From Pseudomonas monteilii (GTDB lineage: Bacteria > Pseudomonadota > Gammaproteobacteria > Pseudomonadales > Pseudomonadaceae): 64,000 nt of DNA. The notes beneath the pieces are model-generated. The model ran no database searches. It saw nothing but the letters and a program-made list of their open reading frames with translations, and was not told where the DNA came from. Below are positions 8,957-18,144 of the stretch, piece after piece (positions within the stretch are counted from its first letter, which is position 1; each line of letters starts with the position of its first letter). Location: the NCBI GenBank assembly GCA_001534745.1, contig CP013997.1, forward strand, positions 1,922,001 to 1,986,000, read 5' to 3'. Both the position numbers and the translations under genes were made by a program.

Positions 8957-9103
8957 CTATCGAGGTGTTCGACAGATGGCCGGTGAGGCAATGGGTGATG
9001 AAGTGCCACCTGTGGAGGACCGAACGGAGGCGGCAGGCTGGCCCGAACGGGATTGGCTAAATCGCCAGGCAGAGCGCTGGTAACGGTCGTAGGTGTAGGT
9101 CAT
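8957..9103 (-). CDS. Tyr-rich short ORF between attenuator and DAHP synthase (48 residues)
   Basis: ATG 9103 is preceded by a good GAGGA ribosome site seven bases away. The product starts MTYTYDRYQRSAWRF: three Tyr in the first eight codons, then Trp and Phe, followed by an uninformative Ser/Pro-rich tail. It lies after the terminator hairpin and ends 49 bases before the DAHP synthase ATG. It may be a second aromatic-sensing leader or a small protein. I cannot recognise a family. Confidence 0.45.
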   Translation of the reverse strand: MTYTYDRYQRSAWRFSQSRSGQPAASVRSSTGGTSSPIASPAICRTPR

Positions 9104-9139
9104 GTCGGTATCCTCGGTGTGAAACGGTGTGTAAGGGCC

Positions 9140-9180
9140 TGAAACGCAAAACCCCCGATCGGAGGGCCGACCGGGGGTTG
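9140..9180 (-). terminator. Attenuator terminator upstream of DAHP synthase
   Basis: On the minus strand CAACCCCCG pairs with CGGGGGTT around a 14-base loop (9150-9157 with 9172-9179), and the transcript continues TTTTGCGTTTC. The loop contains CGGCCCTC (9162-9169), which can instead pair with an upstream GAGGGGCCG (9198-9206), one bulged G apart. That gives two exclusive structures, terminator or antiterminator, just downstream of the aromatic leader peptide. Confidence 0.75.
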
Positions 9181-9229
9181 AGTATTCTCGTGTTCGGCGG
9201 CCCCTCGAGAGTGGGCGCCGGTATGGGTA

Positions 9230-9358
9230 TCAGCGGCGCCTGTGGCTAAACCAATACCCAAAATAGCTGCAGCCAAGCGTCTCGCGGCCGGCCACGGCCA
9301 GCACGGCACGCGCAGGGCGGGCGGTGTGATCGGCGAGGTGGCGAAGGCTGTGGGACAT
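9230..9358 (-). CDS. Aromatic attenuation leader peptide for DAHP synthase (42 residues)
   Basis: The ORF starts MSHSLRHLADHT at ATG 9358 and ends GCSYFGYWFSHRRR, so codons 32-37 read Tyr-Phe-Gly-Tyr-Trp-Phe. Five of six codons are aromatic, shortly before the stop codon. GGCGCC at the stop can pair with GGCGCC about 20 bases later (a pause hairpin), then come the antiterminator arm and the terminator. This is the architecture of ribosome-stalling amino-acid leaders such as those of trp and phe operons. A shortage of charged aromatic tRNAs would stall the ribosome on this run and prevent termination. Confidence 0.75.
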   Translation of the reverse strand: MSHSLRHLADHTARPARAVLAVAGRETLGCSYFGYWFSHRRR

Positions 9359-9464
9359 GAATGCGCTCCAGTGAATGAGCCCGAGCTTACGTCAGCGGTA
9401 GGGCGGGGATCAATGGCTTTTTGGCCAGAAGCGGTATTTTTCCTACAAATCTAGCGACGGGACA

Positions 9465-10065
9465 GACGCTATCGCGGGCAAGCCCGCTCCCACAGGCAGC
9501 GTCGCCATCGTGCTGATGCCTGCTTGGAGTGAGTACCGGTGGGAGCTGGCTTGCCAGCGATAGGGCCATCTCACTCAACTCAAGGCTGACAGGCCAGCAT
9601 TCACCTTGTTGGCCATGTGTCGAATCTACTACCGCTATCGCGGGCAAGCCCGCTCCCACAGGGGCGTCGCCATCGTGCTGCTGCCTGCTCGAAAGGGGTA
9701 CCTGTGGGAGCTGGCTTGCCAGCGATGGGGCCTGCGCATTCACCTCAGGGCTGCCAGGCCAGTGTCCAGCCTGGCAGCCATGTGTTGGCTTTACTACCAC
9801 TACCGCGGGCAGGCCCCACCCATCAGCCCATGCGGTCGGGCATGTACCAGGTAGAAAAAAGACAGTTGCTCCTACAGGCGGCGTCGCCATCGTGCTGCTG
9901 CCTGCTCGAAAGGGGTACCTGTGGGAGCTGGCTTGCCAGCGATGGGGCCTGCGCATTCACCTCAGGGCTGCCAGGCCAGTGCCCAGCCTGGCGGCCATGT
10001 GTTGGCTTTATTACCACTATCGCGGGCAGGCCCTACCCATCAGCCCATGCGGTCGGGCATGTCCC
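9465..10065. repeat. Mosaic REP array between leader region and PBP2 gene
   Basis: About 600 bases without a gene. REP cores lie near 9471-9496, 9538-9565, 9638-9661, 9703-9728 and 9918-9944. Two long near-identical units of about 220 bases follow one another (from about 9665 and 9885), each with a REP, then CTGCGCATTCACCTCAGGGC and CCCATCAGCCCATGCGGTCG. The 9490-9660 part recurs in inverted orientation at 43325-43640. Confidence 0.85.
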
Positions 10066-10067
10066 CC

Positions 10068-11984
10068 TCAAGCCTTCGGCACGCCCCGCCCATCACCCCC
10101 CGCTCCCTGGCCACCCTCCGCCAACCGATGCCGCAGATGCCCCTGGTCATCCAGCAACCACGCATCCATCACCTCGCGCACCACCGGCCCGGCCACGCGT
10201 CCGCCGGCCTCGCCGTTCTCGATCATCACCGCCACCACGATCTCTGGCCGCTCGGCCGGTGCAAACCCGACGAACAAGGCGTTGTCCCGGTGCCGCTCCA
10301 GGGTCTTGTCGCGGTTGTAACGCTCCCCTTGCCGGATCGCCACCACCTGCGCGGTGCCGCTCTTGCCGGCGATCCGGTACTGCGCGCCTGCGGCGGCGGC
10401 CCGGGCAATGCCACGTGGATCGTGCATGACCATCTGCATGCCCTGGTTGACCTGATCCCAGGCATGGGCGTCGTGCAGCTTGATGTCAGGCATCGGGTTC
10501 GGATCGACCGGCGTCTGGCCGTCCACCGTCAAGGCCAGGTGCGGACGGTGCCAGACACCCTTGCTCGCCAGTAGGCTAGTGGCCTGGGCCAGCTGCAGCG
10601 GGGTCACCTGCATGTAGCCCTGGCCGATACCGAGGATCAGGGTCTCGCCCGGGTACCATGCCTGGCGCCGGGTCGCGCGTTTCCACTCGGCCGACGGCAT
10701 CAGGCCGGGCGATTCCTCGAACATGTCCAGCGACACCTTCTGCCCCAGGCCGAAAGCGTTCATGTAGTCGTGCAGGCGGTCGATCCCCAGCTTGTGCGCC
10801 AGGTCGTAGAAGTAGGTGTCGTTGGAACGCATGATGGCCGTGTACATGTCCACCCAGCCATCGCCGCTGCGGTTCCAGTTGCGGTACTTGTGATCGTAGT
10901 TGGGCAGCTCGTAGTAGCCCGGGTCGAAGACCCGATTGGTCGGTGTGGTCGCGCCGCTGTCCAGGCCAGCGATGGCCACCTCCGGCTTGATGGTCGAGCC
11001 GGGGGCATACAGCCCGCGCAGCACACGGTTGAACAGCGGCCGGTCGATCGAATCGCGCAACGCCGCGTACTGCTTGAAGCTGATGCCCTTGACGAACAGG
11101 TTCGGGTCGAACCCGGGGTTGCTGACCATCGCCAGGACGTCGCCGCTGCTCGGGTCCAGCGCCACCACCGCGCCACGGCGATCGCCCAGGGCCTTCTCGG
11201 CGGCCATCTGCAAGTGCGCATCCAGGGTCAGCACCAGGTCCTTGCCGGGCGTGGGGTCCTGATGGCGCAACACTCGCATGACCCGGCCCTGGGCATTGGT
11301 CTCGACCTCTTCGTAGCCGACGTGCCCGTGCAACTCGGCCTCGTAGAAGTGCTCGATCCCGGTCTTGCCGATCGACTGGGTGCCACGGTACTCGGTGCTG
11401 TCCAGGCGCTTGGCTTCCTGTTCGTTGATCCGCCCGACGTAGCCCACCGAGTGCGCGAAGTGCTCGGCCAGCGGATACTCGCGGATGAACTGCGGCTCGA
11501 CGTCCAGCCCCGGCAGGCGGAACTGGTTCACCGCGATCAGCGCGATCTGCTCCTCGCTCAAGCCCACCATCAGGGTCACCGGCTCGAACGGCTTGCGCCC
11601 CCGGCGCAGGTCCTTGTCGAAGCCTTGGCGATCGTCGGGGTCCAGCGCGAGGATCTGCGCCAGGGTGTCGAGCACCTGGGCGACCTGGGCCGTGTTGCCG
11701 GCGCGTTCGCGGGTCAGGGTCAGGTTGAAGCTGGGTTTGTTGTCGGCCAGCACCACGCCATTGCGGTCGTAGATCAGGCCGCGCTCCGGCGGGATCGGCA
11801 GCACGTGCACCCGGTTGTTCTCCGACACGGCGCTCTGCTGGTCATGCTGCACCACCTGCAGCACATAGAGGCGACCGACGAGGGTGGCGGCCAGCAGCAA
11901 GACCAGGGTGGCGCACACCAGCACACGGCGGTTGACCAAGGTCTTTTCGGTCTCGTGGTCCTTGAGCGGGATCGGTTGGGGCAT
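10068..11984 (-). CDS. mrdA: Penicillin-binding protein 2 (cell-elongation transpeptidase)
   Basis: A 638-residue class B PBP that cross-links peptidoglycan during elongation. Start ATG 11984 (MPQPIPLKDH) is followed by one membrane anchor (VLVCATLVLLLAATLVGRLY, about residues 20-40), the PBP dimerisation domain (PPERGLIYDRNGVVLADN) and the transpeptidase domain. Catalytic motifs are APGSTIKP (the STxK serine), MRSNDTYFYD (SxN) and GKSGTAQV (KSG). It is not next to rodA or other rod-shape genes, so it is probably an accessory paralogue of the main mrdA. REP arrays flank it on both sides. Confidence 0.93.
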   Translation of the reverse strand: MPQPIPLKDHETEKTLVNRRVLVCATLVLLLAATLVGRLYVLQVVQHDQQSAVSENNRVHVLPIPPERGLIYDRNGVVLADNKPSFNLTLTRERAGNTAQVAQVLDTLAQILALDPDDRQGFDKDLRRGRKPFEPVTLMVGLSEEQIALIAVNQFRLPGLDVEPQFIREYPLAEHFAHSVGYVGRINEQEAKRLDSTEYRGTQSIGKTGIEHFYEAELHGHVGYEEVETNAQGRVMRVLRHQDPTPGKDLVLTLDAHLQMAAEKALGDRRGAVVALDPSSGDVLAMVSNPGFDPNLFVKGISFKQYAALRDSIDRPLFNRVLRGLYAPGSTIKPEVAIAGLDSGATTPTNRVFDPGYYELPNYDHKYRNWNRSGDGWVDMYTAIMRSNDTYFYDLAHKLGIDRLHDYMNAFGLGQKVSLDMFEESPGLMPSAEWKRATRRQAWYPGETLILGIGQGYMQVTPLQLAQATSLLASKGVWHRPHLALTVDGQTPVDPNPMPDIKLHDAHAWDQVNQGMQMVMHDPRGIARAAAAGAQYRIAGKSGTAQVVAIRQGERYNRDKTLERHRDNALFVGFAPAERPEIVVAVMIENGEAGGRVAGPVVREVMDAWLLDDQGHLRHRLAEGGQGAGGDGRGVPKA

Positions 11985-12503
11985 CGGTGGCGATGAATCC
12001 AGGGTGAGCGCGCGAGCGGCAAGGCGGGCAGGGCGGGTGAACGGGCGGTGAATCCTACGCATCCCGCCCCGGCGGCTCAACGCCGGTACGTCCGGTGCCG
12101 GTGGCCTGGGGCGTGAGGTGCCCTGGCGGCGGGCATTTGCGCGGACATGAAGGTTTGTTCATGTGCTGCTGGAGTGGGGGGGGCGGGCGGAGCCTTGGTG
12201 AATGACTCGACCTCCGCTTCGGCCCAGACCGCGGTGAATGGCGCTGTGGGCCCTGCGGGCCCAATCGCGGCCGGTCCGGCGCCCCGGCTGGGGCCGCTCC
12301 CACAGGTGACCGCGATAGCCTGCAACCCCGCGGTGGGGCTACGGGTGTAGGAGCGGCCCCTGTGCCGCGATTGGGCCCATAGGGCCCACAAGATTCTGAA
12401 ATTATTCCCTTTAAGATCGACAAGCTATTTTTTTATAGGCGCGCCCTCGCTGGGTCGCCGGCCCGGCCGCGATTGAGGCAGGGCCAGCCCTGAAGCCTCC
12501 CCC
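11985..12503. repeat. Gene-free spacer with REP-type palindromes
   Basis: Between mrdA and the permease no gene is convincing. The segment 12240-12395 is made of palindromes of the second REP family: GGGCCCTGCGGGCCCAATCG, then GGGGCCGCTCCCACAGG facing GTAGGAGCGGCCCCTGTGCC, then GATTGGGCCCATAGGGCCC. Outside that stretch I see only an AT-rich patch (12395-12435) with TATTTTTTTATA. Confidence 0.75.
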
Positions 12504-13757
12504 TCACACCTGCAGCAACAGCAACGCCCCCAGCAGTGCCGGCGGCATCACCACCAGCCCCAGCCGCAAAAAGCGCCAGGCGCTCACCTGTTCGCCTTCG
12601 CGGCGGATCGCCACCAACCACAGCAAGGTCGCCAGCGACCCGGTGATCGACAGGTTCGGCCCCAGGTCCACCCCGATCAGCAGCGCTGCCGTGGTCTGCC
12701 CTGGCACGTGGACCAGTTGCCCGATCGATCCGGCGATGAGCCCGCTCGGCAGGTTGTTCATCAGGTTGCTGGCGATCGCCACGGTGATCCCCGCCGTCCA
12801 GCTCGCCTGGGTCGGCGAAGTCTGGGCCAGGGCCGCCAGGGCGTACGCCAGGCGTTCGATGACCCCGGTGGCCGCGACGGCCTCGACCAGCACGAACAGG
12901 CCGGCCACCAGCGGCAGTACGCCCCACGACACGTGCCGTGCCACCGGCCAGGGGCTGCGCTTCTGGTAGAGGTGGACCAGGATGACGGTGGCCACCCCCG
13001 CGCAGAACGTCGGCAACCCCAGCGGCACGTCCAGCGCGGACGCCGTCAGCAGCACCGCCGCGGTCACCGCGATCCCCCCTGCGCAGAGGCGTGCGCCGGT
13101 CGGCAGGGGGGTGATCTCGATGTCCAGCGCCAGGGGGCGACGCAGCTGGCGGCGCTGGGTCAGGCGCAGGGCCAGGTAGGTCAGGCCGATGGCCGCCAGC
13201 GATGGCAGGCTGAACTGCCGCAGCCAGTCCAGCAGCGGCGGCATGTGGCTGCCGAACACCACCAGGTTCGCCGGGTTGGAGATCGGCAGCACGAAGCTCG
13301 CTGCGTTGGCGATGAACGCGCAGATGAACAGGTACGGCAGCGGTTCGGCCTTGGCCGCCTTGCACGCGGCGTACACCGCCGGGGTCAGCACCACCGCCGT
13401 GGCATCGTTGGAGAGGAACACCGTGACCAACGTGCCCACCCCGAACACCAGGTCGAACAGGCGCTGGCCCGACCCCTTGGCATGGCGCACCGCATACCGC
13501 GCCAGCCAGTCGAACAGCCCCTCCTGGCGCGCCAGCTCGGCCAGGACCATCATGCCGATCAGAAACAGGTAGACATCGCCCCCCATGGCCACGGCCTCGA
13601 GTGCTGCACGCGGGGTGATCAGCCCAAGCAGCGTGAGCAGCAGCGCGCCGCCCAGGGCCCAGACGTACTCGGGCACGCGCCAGGGCCGCAGAATGACGCC
13701 GGCAGTGGCCACGGCGGCCACGCCCCAGATGATCCAGGACGGAGTGATCATCGACAT
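12504..13757 (-). CDS. ArsB/SLC13-like anion permease
   Basis: A 417-residue polytopic membrane protein from ATG 13757 (MSMITPSWIIWG; ATG 13751 is an alternative). It has about 11 hydrophobic segments, the LSNDATAVVLTPAVYA and PISNPANLVVFG signatures of the ArsB/NhaD/SLC13 superfamily in its first half, and a second-half counterpart SNLMNNLPSGLIAGS. In ArsB proteins it would export arsenite; without neighbouring arsenic genes the substrate could equally be another oxyanion or dicarboxylate. The MFS gene upstream ends eight bases before this start, so the two are co-transcribed. Confidence 0.88.
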   Translation of the reverse strand: MSMITPSWIIWGVAAVATAGVILRPWRVPEYVWALGGALLLTLLGLITPRAALEAVAMGGDVYLFLIGMMVLAELARQEGLFDWLARYAVRHAKGSGQRLFDLVFGVGTLVTVFLSNDATAVVLTPAVYAACKAAKAEPLPYLFICAFIANAASFVLPISNPANLVVFGSHMPPLLDWLRQFSLPSLAAIGLTYLALRLTQRRQLRRPLALDIEITPLPTGARLCAGGIAVTAAVLLTASALDVPLGLPTFCAGVATVILVHLYQKRSPWPVARHVSWGVLPLVAGLFVLVEAVAATGVIERLAYALAALAQTSPTQASWTAGITVAIASNLMNNLPSGLIAGSIGQLVHVPGQTTAALLIGVDLGPNLSITGSLATLLWLVAIRREGEQVSAWRFLRLGLVVMPPALLGALLLLQV

Positions 13758-13765
13758 AGGGCCGC

Positions 13766-15061
13766 TCAGCTCCCTGCCACGGGACGCAAGCCCGGCTCGG
13801 TGTCCGCAGACGCGGCGCGCTGGCTGCTTTCCGGCATCGCCAGCCACAGCAGCAGGAAAGCCACCGCCGCAATGCCCGCCAAGGTCAGGAAGGCGGCGTC
13901 ATACCCGGCCGACTGCACCACCAGCCCGGCGATGCCGGGGCTCAGCGCGGCGCCCAGGCCGAAGATCGCGGTCAGCGCCCCTAGGCTGACGTTGAAGCGC
14001 CCCGAGCCCTCGGTCAGGTCCTTGACCACGATCGGGAACACCGCGCCGAAGATCCCGGCGCCTATCCCGTCGAGCAGTTGCACGCCCACCAGCCAGAATG
14101 GGTTGTCCGACAGCACGTACAACGCCCCGCGCAGCGGCAGAATCAGAAAGCCCAGCAACAGCAGCGGCTTGCGCCCCCACACCTCGGCCTTGGCGCCCAC
14201 CAGCAGGGCCATCGGCACCATCACCAGCTGCGCGGCGACGATGCACGCCGAGGTCAGCGGCGTCGCCAGCTTCAGATCGACCTGGGACAGCTTCTGGCCC
14301 ACCAGGGGCAGCATCGCCGCGTTGGCCAGGTGAAACAGCGCGCAACAGGCCGCGAACACCAGCAGCGGCCGGTTGTGCAGCAGGAAGGCGAAACCCGCCG
14401 GATGGGCGCCGTCGTTCTGCGACAGGCCACGGGCGATCTGGTGATCGATGGCCTTGGCCGGCACGCGGCTCACGGCGACCATGCTGGCCACGGTCATCAC
14501 CGCCATCAGGTAGAACACCACCACCGGCCCGAAGGCGTAGGACAGCCCGCCCGCCAACAGCGCCGAGCAGGCGTTGCCCGCATGGTTGAAGGTCTCGTTG
14601 CGGCCGATGCGTCGGGTGAAGGCCTTGGGGCCGGTGATGCCGAGGGTGATCGCCGCGATGGCCGGCGCGAACACCGACCCGGCGATCGCGCTGACCGTCT
14701 GGGTCAGGGCCACCAGCCCGAACGAGTCGATCATCGGCAGCAGCAGGCAGCTACCGGTCACCAGCAGGGCGGCGACCACCACCACGGCGCGCTTGGCCGT
14801 GATCCGGTCGATCAACGCGCCGGCCGGCGTCTGCGCCAGCAAGGCGGCGATCCCGGCCACGGTCATGACCAGGCCGATGCTCGCCGGTTGCCAATGGTGC
14901 ACGGCCAGCAGGTAGATCGCCAGGTACGGGCCAAGTCCATCGCGCACGTCGGCGAGAAAGAAGTTCAGCCAGTCCAGAGGGGGATTGCGAGGGGTGGAGG
15001 GCGCGGTGTTGTCCAAGGGGGCGGTACTCGGAAAAGGGGTCAATGAACACCAGTGGTCCAC
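13766..15061 (-). CDS. MFS transporter
   Basis: A 12-helix major facilitator, about 431 residues. The domain begins LDWLNFFLADVRDGLGPYL and includes PAGALIDRITAKRAVVVVAA (motif A, loop 2-3). The start is uncertain: no ATG or clear ribosome site lies close to the domain. I give GTG 15061; TTG 15043 is also in frame, and an upstream ATG would add a 40-residue Pro-rich tail that looks non-coding. It sits eight bases before the ArsB-like permease, forming a two-gene transport unit. The substrate is unknown. Confidence 0.8.
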   Translation of the reverse strand: MDHWCSLTPFPSTAPLDNTAPSTPRNPPLDWLNFFLADVRDGLGPYLAIYLLAVHHWQPASIGLVMTVAGIAALLAQTPAGALIDRITAKRAVVVVAALLVTGSCLLLPMIDSFGLVALTQTVSAIAGSVFAPAIAAITLGITGPKAFTRRIGRNETFNHAGNACSALLAGGLSYAFGPVVVFYLMAVMTVASMVAVSRVPAKAIDHQIARGLSQNDGAHPAGFAFLLHNRPLLVFAACCALFHLANAAMLPLVGQKLSQVDLKLATPLTSACIVAAQLVMVPMALLVGAKAEVWGRKPLLLLGFLILPLRGALYVLSDNPFWLVGVQLLDGIGAGIFGAVFPIVVKDLTEGSGRFNVSLGALTAIFGLGAALSPGIAGLVVQSAGYDAAFLTLAGIAAVAFLLLWLAMPESSQRAASADTEPGLRPVAGS

Positions 15062-15308
15062 CTGCGTGTGGCCGACGGGCGTCGGCAACGGGAGGCTCAG
15101 CTTCCTTGGCAATGGGCACGACGGTTCGAGTCCACACGGCCCGGCCCCCGGCATCGCGTTCGAGGCCGGGGAAATCGCTGGAAGGTGGGAGCCTCTGTGC
15201 AGAATGACCGTCGCTCGAGGCGTCCGGTTCCAACGCCGCGCAATCGGCAGGCAGGCCCCGCCATCCGTGGCCTGCACGGCCCGTGCCCGAGCCGTCGAAC
15301 GACGCCGT

Positions 15309-16670
15309 TCAGCCCGCCTCGGAGAAGTCCGCCACGGCCACCGTACGGCGGAAGCCCGCGGTCAATACGCCCAGGTACGCCACCCCGAGCAGGAACCAGC
15401 CCACCCCGATCGCCAGGGTCAGGCCGGACAGGCTGGTCCACAACCACAGGGTCAAGGCCAGGCCCACCAGCGGTACCACACCGTGCAGGCCCCAGCGCCG
15501 CGGCTGGCCTGGTGCCGGCGCGGCCAGCAGGTGCGTGCGCAGCACGGCCAGGTTGACCGCGGAGAAGGCCACCAGCGCGCCGAAGCTGATCAGCGAGGCC
15601 AGCGTGCCCAGGTCGACGAACAGCGCCGCCAGCGAGACCACCGACACCACCAAAGTGGCGTTGAGCGGTGTGCCGAAGCGCGGCGACAGCGTACCGAACA
15701 GCCGTGTCGGCAGCAGCTGGTCGCGCCCCATGCTGTACAGGATGCGCGACACGGCGGCCTGCGACGCCAGCGCCGAGCCCAGGTTGCCGGTGACGAACGC
15801 GGCGGTGAAGAAGCTGGCCAGGAAGCCGCCGCCGGCCTTGAGCATCACCTCGTTGGCCGCTGCGTCCGGGTCAGCGAAGTGACTGCCTGGCAGCACCAGC
15901 TGGCTCAGGTAGGCCAGGGCGGTGAACAGCACGCCGGCCAGCAGCGTGGTCAGCACGATCGCACGGGGCACGTCGCGGCGTGGGTCGCGGGTTTCCTCGG
16001 CCAGCGTCGACACGGCGTCGAAGCCGAGGAACGACAGGCACAGGATCGCCGCGCCCGCCATCAGCGGCGCGAACCCCGGCTGGCTGCCATCGCCCAGCAA
16101 AGGGCCCAGGTAGTCGACCGGCGCGGCGTCCAGCGACGCCCAGGACAACGCCACGAACACGGCGATGAACACCAGCTGGGCGCCGACGATCAGGTTGCTG
16201 GTCTTGGCCACCGAGCGGATGCCGCCGATGTTGAGCAGGGTGACCACGACGATCGACGCCAGCACGAAGACCCAGGCGGGCACGGCCGGGAAGGCGATGT
16301 GCAGGAACAGGCCGATGAGCAGGTAATTGATCATCGGGATGAACAGGTAGTCCAGTAGCAATGACCAGCCGGCCAGAAAGCCGGCATTCGGGCCGAAGGC
16401 GATGTGCGTGTAGGAGTAGGCCGACCCCGCCACCGGATGACGGCGCACCATGATGCCGTAGGAAGCCGCGGTGAACAGCATGGCCAGCAACGTCACCAGG
16501 TAAGCCCCAGCTGTCCGCCCGCCGGTGATCTGGGTGACGATGCCGTAGGTGGTGAAGACCGTCAGCGGCACCATGTACACCAGGCCGAAGAAGATCAGCG
16601 CGGGCAGCCTGAGCACACGGCACAGCTGCGGGTCGGGGAGGGGGGAAGGCGAAGAGGCGCTGTGGCTCAT
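15309..16670 (-). CDS. APC-family amino-acid/polyamine permease
   Basis: A 453-residue protein with about 12 membrane segments, starting MSHSASSPSPLPDPQLCRVL at ATG 16670. APC features include LPALIFFGLVYMVPLTVFTT in helix 1, the RRHPVAGSAYSYTH segment between helices 2 and 3, FLGFDAVSTLAEETRDPRRD before helix 7, and ASQAAVSRILYSMGRDQLLP. The layout resembles PuuP-type putrescine importers, but many APC members share it, so the substrate stays open. It is transcribed alone. Confidence 0.88.
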   Translation of the reverse strand: MSHSASSPSPLPDPQLCRVLRLPALIFFGLVYMVPLTVFTTYGIVTQITGGRTAGAYLVTLLAMLFTAASYGIMVRRHPVAGSAYSYTHIAFGPNAGFLAGWSLLLDYLFIPMINYLLIGLFLHIAFPAVPAWVFVLASIVVVTLLNIGGIRSVAKTSNLIVGAQLVFIAVFVALSWASLDAAPVDYLGPLLGDGSQPGFAPLMAGAAILCLSFLGFDAVSTLAEETRDPRRDVPRAIVLTTLLAGVLFTALAYLSQLVLPGSHFADPDAAANEVMLKAGGGFLASFFTAAFVTGNLGSALASQAAVSRILYSMGRDQLLPTRLFGTLSPRFGTPLNATLVVSVVSLAALFVDLGTLASLISFGALVAFSAVNLAVLRTHLLAAPAPGQPRRWGLHGVVPLVGLALTLWLWTSLSGLTLAIGVGWFLLGVAYLGVLTAGFRRTVAVADFSEAG

Positions 16671-16834
16671 GAGTCGTGTCCCATTCTTGCTTTTTTGTAG
16701 GGAAGTGCGCGAAGGCATGGCGTGGCGACGAAGGCATGTCGCCAGGGGCACGCTATCACCGAGTTCGGGCGGGCGTCAGGTTAAACCTGCGTGCACGGCT
16801 GCAAGCAGCGCTTGCCCGGCTGCCTGCCTGGCGC

Positions 16835-17761
16835 CTATTGCGCCCAGGCCGGATCGGTGGTGAACGCGATGGTCAGCCAGCGGTTGGCATCGTCGCCGCC
16901 GATGGCCTCGCCGATGCGGTCGCGCAGGGTATCCCATTGTTCGAGGGTCTGCGCGGGCCAGCCGCCGGGGACGATGAAATAGATCTCGATCTGCCGGGCC
17001 CGGCCGACCTTGGCCACGTAGGTCTGGTGGCCGATGAAGCCTTCCTCGGCCACCACGCGGGCGGCGATCGTATCGACCTGCTGCTTGAGGTCGGCAGGCG
17101 TCAGCATCAGCACGTCGGAGAACGCCCGGTGCAAGGTCTTGAGCGGCAGCGGGACCAGGCAGGCACAGATGACCGCCAGCACCGCCGGGTCGATGTAGGG
17201 CAGCAGCCAGGCCCAGGGCGTGTCCTCCAGCAGCAGACCGATGGCGAAGGCCACCAGCAAGGCCGCCGAAATGCTCCCGGACATGATCCAGGTCTTTACG
17301 TCCAGGGCGATGAAGTCCGAGCGCAGCGTCTGGTTGGCCTTGTGGGCGTACAGCGTCATGCCCGTGCAGACCGCCACCGCCACCATGGCGTAGAACACCG
17401 CGTAGTCGAAGTGCAGCGTCTGGCCACCGTCCAGCAGGCTGCCGATGGCGTTGATCAGGGCATACAGCGAGACGGCGCACAGCAGCGTGCCGTTGAGCAT
17501 CAGCACCATCGGTTCGAGGTGCCAGAAGCCCATGTTGAAGCGCTCGCCCAGCTTGCGACTGGCCGCGCCAGACCCGGTATGCCGTCCGATCAGCGAGGTC
17601 ACCGCCAGGGCCAGGCCGCTCATCAGTGCATCGATCAGCGAGTAGAACCCGTCGAAGACGATGGAGAACGAGCCGGACAGCAGCCCGGAAACGATCCCGA
17701 ACACGGCCAGCAGCACGGTGCAGGCGATCGAGAGCTTGAGGACGGCGGATTCGGTCCACAC
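16835..17761 (-). CDS. Cation diffusion facilitator (CDF) family metal transporter
   Basis: A 308-residue inner-membrane protein that would export divalent metal ions in exchange for protons. Start GTG 17761 has AAGGA ten bases upstream. Helix 2 carries FDGFYSLIDALMSG with the spaced Asp pair used for metal binding, helix 5 has DFIALDVKTWIMSG, and a cytoplasmic domain follows (VGRARQIEIYFIVP). The frame stays open for 20 codons upstream (a plausible PYKDLPTV stretch) but offers no better start codon. Which metal it moves cannot be read here. Confidence 0.88.
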   Translation of the reverse strand: MWTESAVLKLSIACTVLLAVFGIVSGLLSGSFSIVFDGFYSLIDALMSGLALAVTSLIGRHTGSGAASRKLGERFNMGFWHLEPMVLMLNGTLLCAVSLYALINAIGSLLDGGQTLHFDYAVFYAMVAVAVCTGMTLYAHKANQTLRSDFIALDVKTWIMSGSISAALLVAFAIGLLLEDTPWAWLLPYIDPAVLAVICACLVPLPLKTLHRAFSDVLMLTPADLKQQVDTIAARVVAEEGFIGHQTYVAKVGRARQIEIYFIVPGGWPAQTLEQWDTLRDRIGEAIGGDDANRWLTIAFTTDPAWAQ

Positions 17762-17949
17762 GGTGGGGAGGTCCTTGTACGGGCGAAAGAAGAGGGGCAG
17801 TGCAACGGGGCAGTTTTGGCTGTGCGGGGGGAGGCGTCAATGTGCGTGGTCGCATAGGGTGTTTGCAGGGGTGAAGAGGGGCGATTGAGTGGGGAGGCTA
17901 TTTGGCACTGCGTTTCGGTCGGAGCGTATAGGCCTGAAGCGACGGCAGG

Positions 17950-18105
17950 GCGGATTTTACGGGCCCTGCGGGCCCGATCGCGGCACAGGGGCCGCTCCCA
18001 CACCCGTAGCCCCACCGCGGCGTTGCAGGCCATCACAGCCCCCCTGTAGGAGCGGCCCCAGTGCCGCGATCGGGCCCGCAGGGCCCGTAAAACCCGCCCC
18101 GCCGT
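17950..18105. repeat. Large REP palindrome pair downstream of the srf operon
   Basis: The gap 17762-18144 has no gene. GGGCCCTGCGGGCCCGATCG at the left is matched by CGATCGGGCCCGCAGGGCCC at the right. Between them GGGGCCGCTCCCACACC faces GTAGGAGCGGCCCCAGTGCC. The whole block is an imperfect palindrome of about 140 bases and could form a long stem that blocks transcription running out of the srf operon. Confidence 0.8.
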
Positions 18106-18144
18106 GCTACCGGCGAACACCGCCCGCCCAGCCTAGCCCCCGCC

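Noticed and set aside
9387..10017. Several short open frames in the 9.4-10.0 kb spacer
   Set aside because: They translate REP sequence (recurrent GSWLASD and WELACQR peptides), a well-known artefact.
12433..13872. Minus-strand open frame overlapping the ArsB-like permease in another phase
   Set aside because: The permease frame has membrane helices and signatures, while this frame is Arg/Gly/Pro-rich.
16835..17820. N-terminal extension of the CDF transporter (LFFRPYKDLPTV)
   Set aside because: The sequence looks plausible but has no start codon with a ribosome site before the in-frame TGA; GTG 17761 with AAGGA is better.
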